A program made the translations under genes and the position numbers. The notes below the pieces were generated by a model, which worked only from the letters and a program-made list of their open reading frames with translations, searched no databases and had not been told where the DNA came from. Source: Acidobacteria bacterium Ga0077553 (lineage in GTDB: Bacteria > Acidobacteriota > Terriglobia > Bryobacterales > Bryobacteraceae). Taken from it: 45,490 nt of DNA. Shown here piece by piece: positions 1 through 7,867 of this stretch (position 1 is its first letter; every line of letters starts with the position of its first letter). The stretch covers positions 1-45,490 of the forward strand of contig LNFE01000154.1 of assembly GCA_001464575.1 (NCBI GenBank), given 5' to 3'.

Positions 1-866
1 TTGATGATGGGACCGCTGACCATACCGCCGAACTGATTCCGCTTGAAGCTCGAAAGCGGGGTGCCGCGCGAGTTGGCGAAGAAATTGTTGGAGTCGAGCA
101 CGGAGTTGCGCAGAAACTCGTAAGCAGACCCGTGGAATTGGTTCGTTCCGGATTTGTACACGACATTCAGCACGGCAGTGATGCTGCGGCCAAACTCGGC
201 GCTGAAGTTTTGCGCCTGCATCTTGAACTCGGCGACGGCGTCCACCGACGGGAAAACTGAAATTCCGGCAAAGCCATTGACGGTGGGGAAGGCGGCGCTG
301 GATCCATCAACCAAGACGTCGAAGGTTCCGCCGCGGGCTCCGTTGACGGAGAAGCTGACTTGGTTGTGAGCGTTCCCGATGCCGCCGGTCACGCCCGGGG
401 TCAGGTTGACGAGAGAGTAGACGTTGCGGGTGTTGAGGGGAAGTTCAAGAATTCGCTTGTTGTCGACCACCTTGCCGATGGAGGACGTGGTGGCCTCGAC
501 AACAGCAGCGTCGCCCTGCACGGAGATCGACTCGTTCACGCCGCCCACTTGCAGGACGACGTCAACGCGGCCCTGCTGCTGCACCCGCAGCACGATGCCG
601 GACTGGGTGAAGGTTTTGAATCCAGCGGCAGTCACATTGACTTCGTAGGAACCCGGCTGCAGCAGCGGCGCGGTGTAGTTACCCGATTCATTCGTGACGA
701 TCTCGAAGCGGCCGGCGGTTCCCGTGTTGATCACGGCTACCTTCGCGCCAGAGACGACGGCGCCGCTGCTATCGGTTACGGTTCCAGTGATTGTACCGGT
801 GGCCGTTTGGGCAGACAGGACCGAAGCAGCGGAAACGAGGCTGAACAAAAAAAGTGTAAATCGCAT
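1..866 (-). CDS. TonB-dependent receptor, Oar-like (5' part only)
   Basis: The gene starts at 866 and runs off the left edge, so only the first 288 residues are visible. Residues 1-20 form a signal peptide ending SAQ. Residues 22-105 read as a carboxypeptidase-regulatory-like beta-sandwich (GTITGTVTDSSGAVVSGAKV), and about 120-230 as a TonB plug-like region (LPLNTRNVYSLVNLTPGV, FSVNGARGG). This architecture is typical of the very large outer-membrane receptors of Acidobacteria. Substrate cannot be told. It lies 43 bp downstream of ubiD on the same strand and could be co-transcribed. A GGGAG lies 3 nt before ATG, and TAAGAT lies 10 nt before it. Confidence 0.88.
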   Translation of the reverse strand, partial: MRFTLFLFSLVSAASVLSAQTATGTITGTVTDSSGAVVSGAKVAVINTGTAGRFEIVTNESGNYTAPLLQPGSYEVNVTAAGFKTFTQSGIVLRVQQQGRVDVVLQVGGVNESISVQGDAAVVEATTSSIGKVVDNKRILELPLNTRNVYSLVNLTPGVTGGIGNAHNQVSFSVNGARGGTFDVLVDGSSAAFPTVNGFAGISVFPSVDAVAEFKMQAQNFSAEFGRSITAVLNVVYKSGTNQFHGSAYEFLRNSVLDSNNFFANSRGTPLSSFKRNQFGGMVSGPII

Positions 867-909
867 AGACTCCCAGATCTTACACTAACAAGGGAGGTTG
901 ACGATTCGA

Positions 910-2358
910 TTACAAGCCGGCCTTCCTCCATAATTCATCCACTTTTCGTTTGATTTCCGGGGTCATTTCGATCACGTCGGGCCACCGCCGGGTGAAGCCT
1001 TCCTCGGGCCATTTCCGGGTGGCGTCGATCCCCATTTTCGACCCCCAATTGATCATCCGGCTGGCGTGATCGAGCGAGTCGATGGGACCAGTGACGAACT
1101 CAATGTCGCGTTGCGGATCAATGTTGTTCAGCGCCTTCCAAACGACCTCGCTGTAGTTGTGGATGTCCACCTCTTCATCGACAACCACGATGCATTTGGT
1201 GAACATCGCCTGCCCCAGGCCCCAGATCGCGTGCATCACCTTGCGGGCCTGCATGGGATACGACTTGCGGATGCGGACGAGCATGAGGTTGTGGAAGATT
1301 CCTTCGGCCGGCAGGCACATGTCCCGGATCTCGGGGATCTGCATCCGCATCAGCGGCAGAAACGTCCGTTCGATCGCCTTGCCCATGTAGTAGTCCTCCA
1401 TGGGCGGCGGACCGACGATCGTGGTCGCGTAGATGGGATTCTTGCGATGGGTCAGACAGGTGACGTGGAAGACCGGGTATTCGTCTTCGAGCGAGTAGTA
1501 GCCGGTGTGATCGCCAAAGGGGCCCTCCGTGCGGCGCTCGCCCAGTTCGACATAGCCTTCGAGCACGTACTCGGCGTTAGCGGGCACATCGACATCCACG
1601 GTCAGACACTGCACCATTTCGACGGGTTTCTTCCGCAGGAACCCGGCGATCATCATCTCATCGAGGTCAGGCGGCAGGGGAAGAATGGCGGAATACATCA
1701 CGGCCGGGTCGGCGCCGATCGCAACGGCGACGTCCATCTTTGTTTCGCCGGCTTTGAAGCGGCGGCGATAGTGCTCGGCGCCCTGCTTGTGCGCCTGCCA
1801 GTGCATGCCGGTGGTGCGGGCATCATAAACCTGCATGCGGTACATGCCGCAGTTGCGCTTGCCGGTCTCCGGATTCTTCGTGAACACCATCGGCAGGGTG
1901 ATGTAGGGGCCGCCATCCTGCGGCCAGCAGGTGAGCACAGGAATCTGGCGGAGGTCGATCTGATCGCCCTTCAGCACCACCTCCTGGCAAGGGCCGGAGT
2001 TCACCTTCTTCGGAAAGAACGAACCCATCTCGGCCAACTTGGGCAGCATCGACAATTTGCCGAGGAGGCCCTGGGGCATCTGCATCTGCAGGTACTCGGA
2101 AATCCGGTCGGCAATGTCCTGGAACTGGTCGACCTGCAAGGCAATCTGCATGCGCTTGTCGCTGGCCAGGCTATTGATGAGCACGGGGACGTTGTAGCCC
2201 TTGGGCTTTTCAAAAAGCAGCGCTGGGCCGCCGGCTTTCACGGCGCGGTCGGCGAACTCGGTGATCTCGAGGTGGGGGTCGACTTCGAAGGGGATGCGCT
2301 TCAGTTCGCCGGCCTTTTCGAGGGCCGCGATAAATTCGCGCAAATCGCTATATGCCAT
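910..2358 (-). CDS. ubiD: UbiD-family prenylated-FMN decarboxylase
   Basis: The 482-residue protein has the length and sequence of UbiD-type (de)carboxylases, which use prenyl-FMN to decarboxylate aromatic acids such as 4-hydroxy-3-polyprenylbenzoate in quinone synthesis. The cofactor and active-site stretch is visible at about 169-199 (NCGMYRMQVYDARTTGMHWQ), and the conserved EGPFGDHTGYY is at 278-288. The N-terminus MAYSDLREFIAALEKAGEL matches the family, which fixes the start. No ubiX partner is visible here. It is divergent from fabG with only 11 bp between start codons, so its promoter must lie inside fabG. The true substrate could be a menaquinone precursor or another aromatic acid. Confidence 0.9.
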   Translation of the reverse strand: MAYSDLREFIAALEKAGELKRIPFEVDPHLEITEFADRAVKAGGPALLFEKPKGYNVPVLINSLASDKRMQIALQVDQFQDIADRISEYLQMQMPQGLLGKLSMLPKLAEMGSFFPKKVNSGPCQEVVLKGDQIDLRQIPVLTCWPQDGGPYITLPMVFTKNPETGKRNCGMYRMQVYDARTTGMHWQAHKQGAEHYRRRFKAGETKMDVAVAIGADPAVMYSAILPLPPDLDEMMIAGFLRKKPVEMVQCLTVDVDVPANAEYVLEGYVELGERRTEGPFGDHTGYYSLEDEYPVFHVTCLTHRKNPIYATTIVGPPPMEDYYMGKAIERTFLPLMRMQIPEIRDMCLPAEGIFHNLMLVRIRKSYPMQARKVMHAIWGLGQAMFTKCIVVVDEEVDIHNYSEVVWKALNNIDPQRDIEFVTGPIDSLDHASRMINWGSKMGIDATRKWPEEGFTRRWPDVIEMTPEIKRKVDELWRKAGL

Positions 2359-2363
2359 ATGAT
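2358..2363 (+). promoter_or_regulatory. Candidate -10 hexamer of fabG (leaderless)
   Basis: TATGAT ends 6 nt before the ATG at 2370. There is no Shine-Dalgarno sequence and no clear -35. If used, transcription would begin at or next to the start codon. The hexamer overlaps the last base of the divergent ubiD start codon. Confidence 0.5.
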
Positions 2364-2369
2364 GAGTCC

Positions 2370-3104
2370 ATGGTAAATCGGAACGCTCTGATCACTGGAG
2401 GCAGCCGCGGCATTGGCCGGGTTTGCGCATTGCGGCTGGCTAAGGCCGGCGCGCGGGTGATCGTCGCAGCAAGAAATGTAGAGAAGTGTGGAGAGGTGGC
2501 CGCCGAGATCCGGGCGGCGGGCGGCGAGGCTTTGGCATTGGCCGTCGATATGTCCTCTCGAGATTCGATTCAGGCGGCCTTCGCGCAGGCCGCAAAAGAT
2601 TTTGGACCCATCGGGATTCTCGTGAACAACGCCGGCATTACCAAAGACGGCCTGGCGCTGCGGATGAAGCCGGAGGACTGGAACATCGTCCTGCAGACCA
2701 ACCTCAGCGGGGCGTTTTTCGCGATGCAAGCGGTGATGCAAGGGATGATGAAAGAGCGGTGGGGCCGCATGATCAACATCGTCTCCGTGGTCGGCGAGAT
2801 GGGCAACGCGGGACAGGCGAACTACGTCGCCTCGAAGGCCGGGCTGATTGGCCTGACCAAGTCTCTCGCGCGGGAGTTGGCGAGCCGGAATATCACCGTA
2901 AACGCGGTGGCGCCGGGCTTTATCGAAACCGACATGACCGCCGTGCTGACCGACGAGCAGAAGGCCGGCATGAAGGGCATCATCCCGCTGGGCCGTTTCG
3001 GCCAAGCGGACGACATCGCCGCGGCGGTTGAGTTCCTAGCCGGCGACGGGGCCAGCTACATTACGGGCCACGTGCTCGATGTGAACGGCGGCATGTACAT
3101 GTAG
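2370..3104 (+). CDS. fabG: 3-oxoacyl-ACP reductase-like short-chain dehydrogenase
   Basis: A 244-residue classical SDR that reduces 3-oxoacyl-ACP with NADPH in fatty-acid elongation, or a related ketone. Visible motifs are the Rossmann glycine motif GGSRGIG (10-16), NNAG (86-89), catalytic Ser139, Tyr152 and Lys156 (YVASK), and the FabG-like tail VAPGFIETDM. An in-frame ATG exists at 2352, but it would overlap ubiD. The ATG at 2370 gives the family-like start MVNRNALITGGSRG and stands 6 nt behind TATGAT, so it is preferred. No acpP or fabD/H is adjacent, so a different oxo-acyl substrate is possible. Confidence 0.85.
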   Translation: MVNRNALITGGSRGIGRVCALRLAKAGARVIVAARNVEKCGEVAAEIRAAGGEALALAVDMSSRDSIQAAFAQAAKDFGPIGILVNNAGITKDGLALRMKPEDWNIVLQTNLSGAFFAMQAVMQGMMKERWGRMINIVSVVGEMGNAGQANYVASKAGLIGLTKSLARELASRNITVNAVAPGFIETDMTAVLTDEQKAGMKGIIPLGRFGQADDIAAAVEFLAGDGASYITGHVLDVNGGMYM

Positions 3105-3137
3105 CGGGGGGAGCAGGACATCGGCGAGAATTGGAGG

Positions 3138-4031
3138 ATGTCAAACGCCTCTGACCAGCGCTTCCGCGTTGGCCTCGTGCAGATGTCCTGCTCGCTGTCG
3201 CCGGAAGAGAACTTAGAAAAAGCCGCCGGCAAAGTGCGGGAAGCTGCCGCACGCGGGGCGCAGATCATCTGCCTGCAGGAGTTATTCCGCTCGCAGTACT
3301 TCTGCCGCGAAGAGAAGGCGGACCTGTTTGATCTGGCCGAGCCCATTCCCGGTCCGGCAACGGATGTGATGGGCAAACTGGCCAAAGAGTTGGACGTGGT
3401 CATCATCAGCTCGCTGTTTGAAAAGCGGGCGCACGGCCTCTATCACAACACGGCCACGGTGCACGACGCGGGCGGCGAAATGCTGGGTATGTTCCGGAAA
3501 ATGCACATTCCCGACGATCCGCTGTTCTACGAGAAGTTCTACTTCACACCCGGCGACCTGGGCTTCAAGAACTTCGACACGAAGTTTGCGCGCATCGGCG
3601 TGCTTGTGTGCTGGGACCAGTGGTACCCAGAGGCGGCTCGGTTGACAGCGCTGCAAGGGGCGAGCATTCTCTTCTACCCGACCGCCATCGGCTGGCATCC
3701 AGCGGAGAAGGAAGAGTACGGCCCGGCGCAGTTGGACGCCTGGAAGACTATCCAGCGGAGCCACGCCATCGCCAACGGCATCTACGTGGCCGCGGTGAAC
3801 CGCATCGGCTTCGAGCAAGGGCCGAGCGATGCGGGGCTCGAGTTCTGGGGCCATTCGTTCCTGTCGGATCCGTTTGGGCGCGTGCTGACCGAGGCCTCCG
3901 ATAACCAGGAGGAGATTCTCGTGCACGAGTGCGACCCAAAGCTGCAGGACGAAGTTCGGCGGAATTGGCCGTTCCTGCGGGATCGGCGCATCGACGCCTA
4001 TGGCGGCCTCACGAAGAGGTTCTTGGACTAA
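3138..4031 (+). CDS. aguB: N-carbamoylputrescine amidase
   Basis: A 297-residue nitrilase-superfamily amidase that hydrolyses N-carbamoylputrescine to putrescine, CO2 and ammonia in the cytoplasm. The Glu-Lys-Cys triad is visible as E48 (LQELF), K121 (MFRKMHIPDD) and C158 (VLVCWDQWYPE). The last motif and the downstream PTAIGWHPAEKEEYG are characteristic of AguB rather than of other nitrilases. The stop codon overlaps the aguA start by 1 nt (TAATG), so both steps of the agmatine route are coupled. GGAGG directly abuts the ATG, too close for ordinary spacing, and GAGAAT lies 6 nt before it. Confidence 0.93.
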   Translation: MSNASDQRFRVGLVQMSCSLSPEENLEKAAGKVREAAARGAQIICLQELFRSQYFCREEKADLFDLAEPIPGPATDVMGKLAKELDVVIISSLFEKRAHGLYHNTATVHDAGGEMLGMFRKMHIPDDPLFYEKFYFTPGDLGFKNFDTKFARIGVLVCWDQWYPEAARLTALQGASILFYPTAIGWHPAEKEEYGPAQLDAWKTIQRSHAIANGIYVAAVNRIGFEQGPSDAGLEFWGHSFLSDPFGRVLTEASDNQEEILVHECDPKLQDEVRRNWPFLRDRRIDAYGGLTKRFLD

Positions 4032-5068
4032 TGGCCGCTAACTGGAGAATGCCCGCGGAGTGGGCTCCGCACGAAGGTACCTGGATCGCCTGGCCGCATG
4101 AGAAGAGCGATTGGCCGGGGAAATTTGGGCCCATTCCGCACTTCTACGGAAAACTGATCGCGAAGCTGACTCGCTATGAAATGGTGCACCTGGTCTGCGC
4201 CGATGAACGCGCGGCCAAGGCCGCGGTGAAGGCGGCGCAACAGGAGCATGCCAACCTCGCGGCTCTGGACATTCATCTCGTGGCGACGGATCGAAGCTGG
4301 CTACGGGACACGGCGCCGATCTTCGTGAAATCGGACAGCGGCAAACTGAAGGTCACCGATTGGCACTTTAATGGCTGGGCGAAGTACGACAACTGGCAGA
4401 ACGATGACGCGCTGCCAGAGTATGTCGCCACCAAGCTGGGACTGCCGCGCGTGGCGCCGGTAGCGAAGAAGCGGCCCGTGGTGCTGGAGGGCGGCTCGAT
4501 CGACGTCAACGGCGCGGGCACCCTGCTGACGACCGAAGAATGTTTGCTGAGCCCCATTCAAGCGCGCAATCCGCATTTGACGAAGGCGGAGATTGAGGCC
4601 GTATTGGGGAAGTATCTCGGCGTGACCAAGGTGCTATGGCTCGACCAAGGCATCACGGGCGACGATACCCATGGCCACGTGGACGACCTCGCGCGGTTCA
4701 CCGACGCCCGGACGGTGGTGACCGTCGTAGAGCCGGACCCGGCCGACGCCAACCATGAACCGCTGCTGGAAAACCTGCGGCGGCTGCAAGAGATGACCGA
4801 CCAGGACGGCAAACCGCTGCGCGTAGCGACACTGCCCATGCCCGCGCCGGTCTGGTTTGCCGGTCAGCGCCTCCCCGCCAGCTACGCTAACTTTTATATC
4901 GCCAATCAACAGGTGCTGGTGCCCACCTTCAACGACCCGAACGACCGCCACGCCCTGAATACCCTGGCGGACCTATTTCCCGGCCGAACCGTAGTGGGTA
5001 TCGATTGCAGCGACCTCGTGCTGGGCTTGGGAACCCTGCACTGCATGACCCAGCAGCAACCGGCTTAG
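4031..5068 (+). CDS. aguA: Agmatine deiminase
   Basis: A 345-residue agmatine deiminase of the guanidino-group-modifying fold. It converts agmatine to N-carbamoylputrescine, the substrate of the upstream AguB. Visible residues are D93 (WLRDTAP), E153 (VVLEGGSID), H216 (DDTHGHVDD) and the nucleophile C338 near the C-terminus (GTLHCMTQQQ). The reading frame is open upstream to 3929, but that part lies wholly inside aguB. The start at 4031, overlapping the aguB stop as TAATG, gives the family N-terminus (MPAEWAPHEGTWIAWPH). Its stop interlocks with the convergent gene's stop (TTAG). Confidence 0.94.
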   Translation: MAANWRMPAEWAPHEGTWIAWPHEKSDWPGKFGPIPHFYGKLIAKLTRYEMVHLVCADERAAKAAVKAAQQEHANLAALDIHLVATDRSWLRDTAPIFVKSDSGKLKVTDWHFNGWAKYDNWQNDDALPEYVATKLGLPRVAPVAKKRPVVLEGGSIDVNGAGTLLTTEECLLSPIQARNPHLTKAEIEAVLGKYLGVTKVLWLDQGITGDDTHGHVDDLARFTDARTVVTVVEPDPADANHEPLLENLRRLQEMTDQDGKPLRVATLPMPAPVWFAGQRLPASYANFYIANQQVLVPTFNDPNDRHALNTLADLFPGRTVVGIDCSDLVLGLGTLHCMTQQQPA

Positions 5069-5073
5069 CCGGT
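5059..5073. terminator. Small inverted repeat over interlocked convergent stops
   Basis: ACCGGC-TTA-GCCGGT is a perfect 6-bp stem with a 3-nt loop. The loop holds the overlapping stop codons of aguA (+) and the secreted protein gene (-). No T-run follows on either strand, so function as a bidirectional terminator is only a possibility. Confidence 0.3.
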
Positions 5074-6936
5074 GATCTCCCAGTGGATCGTGAAGCGGTA
5101 GGTATCGGCGCCGCGGGCGGGATCCCGAATTTCGATGCGGCCGGCGGCCGGATCGACCAGCTTCACCTCGCCGCGCCCTCGGGTCTTCTCGAGCCGGTAC
5201 TGAGGGCTGTAGTAGCGCGGAATGGGCGCCGTACAGCTTTGGCTGATCACCCGCTCGGGCGCGCCAACCAGGACCTCGTAGCTCGGCCGATCCCCGACAA
5301 TCTGGACCGCCACGCTGCCATCAACCGCCACCTCCACCGTGCAACTCCCCGTCCGGACTGCCGCGGGTGGAGGCTCGCCCGGGGTAAGGGCATTTGGCTC
5401 GCCCGCCGGGGTCACCGGGGTAGCGGCGACCACCACCGGATTATCCGTCAAATTGCGGACAATAGCGACAAACTCGGGCTCCGGGCCGGCGACGTCGAGG
5501 TAGGGGTTGAAGACGTAGTCCAACGACATCGGTCGGTCTGCCGGAAAGCGCAGGTTCTGCGAAAAGCCATAGGCGGGGTCGGCGCCCCACTGGCCGGTAG
5601 CAAGGACCTTTTTCCGCTGCGTGGCGACGTCATGCCAGCCCCAGAAGGGCTTGGCTTTGTCGCGGCCGTGCTTGACGCCATAGAACGATCCGGCGATGCT
5701 GGCGGCACGCATGCGGGGGCGGTTGCCGAAAGGAGTATAGCGGTAGAAGGCGCTCATCATCCGCTCTTCGGTGTTCGATTCCTGCGTAGCGCGCGCCCAC
5801 CAGTGGTGGTATATCGGCAGTAACTCGTAACCAACATTCTGGTCGACGCCATGGCGGGGGCGCTCGGCCACACCTTTGTAGGTGTACGTGATGCCGGTGT
5901 TCTGTTTCCAATCGAGGTTATTCCCGTCGAAGAACGACTTCTTGTCGCCGCCGCCCAGGGCGCCATGGCCGCCCGCTTCGAGGAAAACTACCGGGTGGGA
6001 GCCATTCCGCAGAAAGAGGGAGCCGTCCACGTTGTGGGCGCCATTGCGGATGCCGGAGTCGCCCGTCGTGTAGGAGTAAATGTTGTTGTGCGCGAGCGTT
6101 TCCATCGCCTCAATCTTGCCGAACTCGGATCCGTCCTTGCGGACGGCGACGATCACCCCTTCGTTATCATTTTCGTGGCAGGTGCCCACGACGCAATTGT
6201 CCGAGTAGTCGCGGGCGTGGAAGAAGTTATAGATCAGAAACCAGTGCGAGCGCGATTCAATCGCGGCGTAGTAGACATAGGCTTGCGTCGAGCCGGCGCC
6301 TAAGTTATCCCAGTTATTCCCGCCGTCCCAATCGTTATCGTAGTCGACGCGGCAGATGGCGTCGGCGCGCCAGTCGAACCAGGTCTCCTGGGCGATGAAC
6401 GGGGAATAGTGTTCGGCGAGTTTGCGGTAAGGATCGGCGATGGGGGTCTCTGGGCCAAAGGTCCACTTCTCGGCCGGCTCGACGAGTGGCGCGGCGGCAG
6501 GGTCTACGGTGATCTCAATTTCCGTGCGAACTTCACCGAGGCGGAACTCTACCGTATACTTGCCGGGCGCTTCGGGGGCGTGATAAACAATGGCGTCTTT
6601 AATAGTGAACTGGCCGGAAAGCTGGCGGAAGAGAGAACCGGCGAGGCCGGTGGAGGGTTCGTAAAACGGCTCGGAGTCGGCGCCTTGAAACCGGAACGGC
6701 TTCGAGACCCAGCCACCGTTGGGGGTGACGATGTTGACCGACCAACCCGCCTGGCGCAGCCGGGCTTCCTTGGTGGCTTCACCGTCCGGCACGTCGCCGT
6801 AGACCTTGACCTGCAGAATGGCCTCGCTGTGGGGGCGGATCTGAAGGGTCGCCGGCGTGGAAGAAACAGCCAACCGCTTGGGGGTCTGCGCGAAGGCCGC
6901 GCTGAGGGACAACAGGATCAGGATTCCAAGCCGCAT
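5065..6936 (-). CDS. Secreted protein with HENDNEG/GGHG motifs, possibly Vps62-like
   Basis: A 623-residue protein with a signal peptide at 1-16 (ends AFAQ). Residues 20-145 look like a beta-sandwich. The central region carries DNDWDGGNNWDN (200-211), HENDNEG (254-260) and HPVVFLEAGGHGALGGG (314-330). This H-E/D ... GGHG arrangement recalls the HEGDWE ... GSHG pattern of Vps62/DUF946 proteins. That is a resemblance noted by eye, not a firm assignment. The gene lies 7 bp downstream of a Tat-exported metallophosphoesterase on the same strand. The proteins may work together on an extracytoplasmic phospho-compound (inference). TATAAT lies 6 nt before the ATG and there is no Shine-Dalgarno sequence. 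Confidence 0.75.
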   Translation of the reverse strand: MRLGILILLSLSAAFAQTPKRLAVSSTPATLQIRPHSEAILQVKVYGDVPDGEATKEARLRQAGWSVNIVTPNGGWVSKPFRFQGADSEPFYEPSTGLAGSLFRQLSGQFTIKDAIVYHAPEAPGKYTVEFRLGEVRTEIEITVDPAAAPLVEPAEKWTFGPETPIADPYRKLAEHYSPFIAQETWFDWRADAICRVDYDNDWDGGNNWDNLGAGSTQAYVYYAAIESRSHWFLIYNFFHARDYSDNCVVGTCHENDNEGVIVAVRKDGSEFGKIEAMETLAHNNIYSYTTGDSGIRNGAHNVDGSLFLRNGSHPVVFLEAGGHGALGGGDKKSFFDGNNLDWKQNTGITYTYKGVAERPRHGVDQNVGYELLPIYHHWWARATQESNTEERMMSAFYRYTPFGNRPRMRAASIAGSFYGVKHGRDKAKPFWGWHDVATQRKKVLATGQWGADPAYGFSQNLRFPADRPMSLDYVFNPYLDVAGPEPEFVAIVRNLTDNPVVVAATPVTPAGEPNALTPGEPPPAAVRTGSCTVEVAVDGSVAVQIVGDRPSYEVLVGAPERVISQSCTAPIPRYYSPQYRLEKTRGRGEVKLVDPAAGRIEIRDPARGADTYRFTIHWEITG

Positions 6937-6942
6937 AGTGAA

Positions 6943-6948
6943 ATTATA
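6943..6948 (-). promoter_or_regulatory. Candidate -10 hexamer, leaderless start of the 5065-6936 gene
   Basis: A perfect TATAAT overlaps the upstream gene's TAA stop (CTATAAT) and ends 6 nt before the ATG at 6936. A TTGACC lies 13 bp upstream of it, which is shorter than usual -35 spacing. Confidence 0.5.
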
Positions 6949-7828
6949 GGCGCGGCTTGGCGGTCAATGCCGGATCGCCCGTATCAAACTGCGGACCGGA
7001 AGCGTTCCACTGTTCCAGGCGGAACGTGCGGCCGAGGCCGAACGGAGGGGGCAACTCCCGCACCGTAACTCGGACCTGTTCACCTTCCACGCGGATCAAA
7101 AAATAATGATAGAACCAGCCGTGGCGGAAACCCTCCCCCCGGAGCAGGCCGCGATCGATGTTGCCGCCGCTCGATCCGATTTCGGTGTAGTGAATGCCGC
7201 CCGTTTCGAGATGCACAAACTGGTGGCCGTGGCCGGAGAAGATATGCGTGACGCCATGCTTCTTCGCGATCTGATGGAGGGCGAAATCGCCACTGCCGAC
7301 GGCGACCTGGGGAATCCAGAAGGGCTTGTGCAGGAAGACCATCTTCGGGCTGCAGCCCGCGTTTGCCTGCAGAGCCTTCTCAAGAAACGCGAGTTGGGAT
7401 GCGGCGAGACCTTCCGTACGGCTGTTATCGAGAATGACGAAGAGAGTGTTCTGATGCACCCAGGAGTGCTGCGGAGGATGGCCGGTGTGCTGCGGGAAGG
7501 CCGCGGCCGAAGCGTCGTTCCAAATGTCGTGGTTGCCGGGGGTATGGCGGATGGGAAACGGGGCGGTCTTCCACAGCGCCTGCATCTGCGCCCACTGCGC
7601 GGGCGCCTGCGCATCGTTCACCCCTTCAATCGCATCGCCGATGGTGACGGCGAAGGCGGGGTCAGCCAGCAGGACCTCGCGGAAGACGCGCGAATAAATC
7701 TGCGGGCGGGCGGAGCCGGTGCGGTCGCCGATCAGGGCAAAGCTGTAGTCGTTTGTTCCGGCGGCGGCTGCCGGCACGGCAGCGGCGGCGAGAACGGGGA
7801 AAAGGTGGCGGCGGGAGAGAGTAAACAT
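6944..7828 (-). CDS. Tat-exported metallophosphoesterase
   Basis: A 294-residue calcineurin-like metallophosphoesterase acting outside the cytoplasm. The N-terminus LSRRHLF followed by an Ala-rich stretch is a twin-arginine signal. The metal ligands run in family order: D35 (LIGDRTG), D65 (IGDAIEG), N99-H100 (PGNHD), H167 (FLHKPF), H200 and H202 (SGHGHQF). The first motif has DxT rather than the usual DxH. The substrate is unknown; secreted members act on nucleotides, phosphodiesters or phytate-like compounds. It is probably first in a two-gene unit with the secreted 623-residue protein. TGAAAT lies 7 nt before ATG and no Shine-Dalgarno sequence is present. Confidence 0.85.
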   Translation of the reverse strand: MFTLSRRHLFPVLAAAAVPAAAAGTNDYSFALIGDRTGSARPQIYSRVFREVLLADPAFAVTIGDAIEGVNDAQAPAQWAQMQALWKTAPFPIRHTPGNHDIWNDASAAAFPQHTGHPPQHSWVHQNTLFVILDNSRTEGLAASQLAFLEKALQANAGCSPKMVFLHKPFWIPQVAVGSGDFALHQIAKKHGVTHIFSGHGHQFVHLETGGIHYTEIGSSGGNIDRGLLRGEGFRHGWFYHYFLIRVEGEQVRVTVRELPPPFGLGRTFRLEQWNASGPQFDTGDPALTAKPRL

Positions 7829-7867
7829 AAGTGAGATTTCACGACCGGGCGAACACTAGTTTAACGA

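Noticed and set aside
1066..2376. 436-codon + frame antisense to ubiD
   Set aside because: Arg/His/Gly/Leu-rich shadow of a clearly conserved UbiD frame; no family resemblance.
3929..4030. N-terminal extension of agmatine deiminase
   Set aside because: Wholly overlaps aguB out of frame and lacks family sequence; the TAATG overlap start is preferred.
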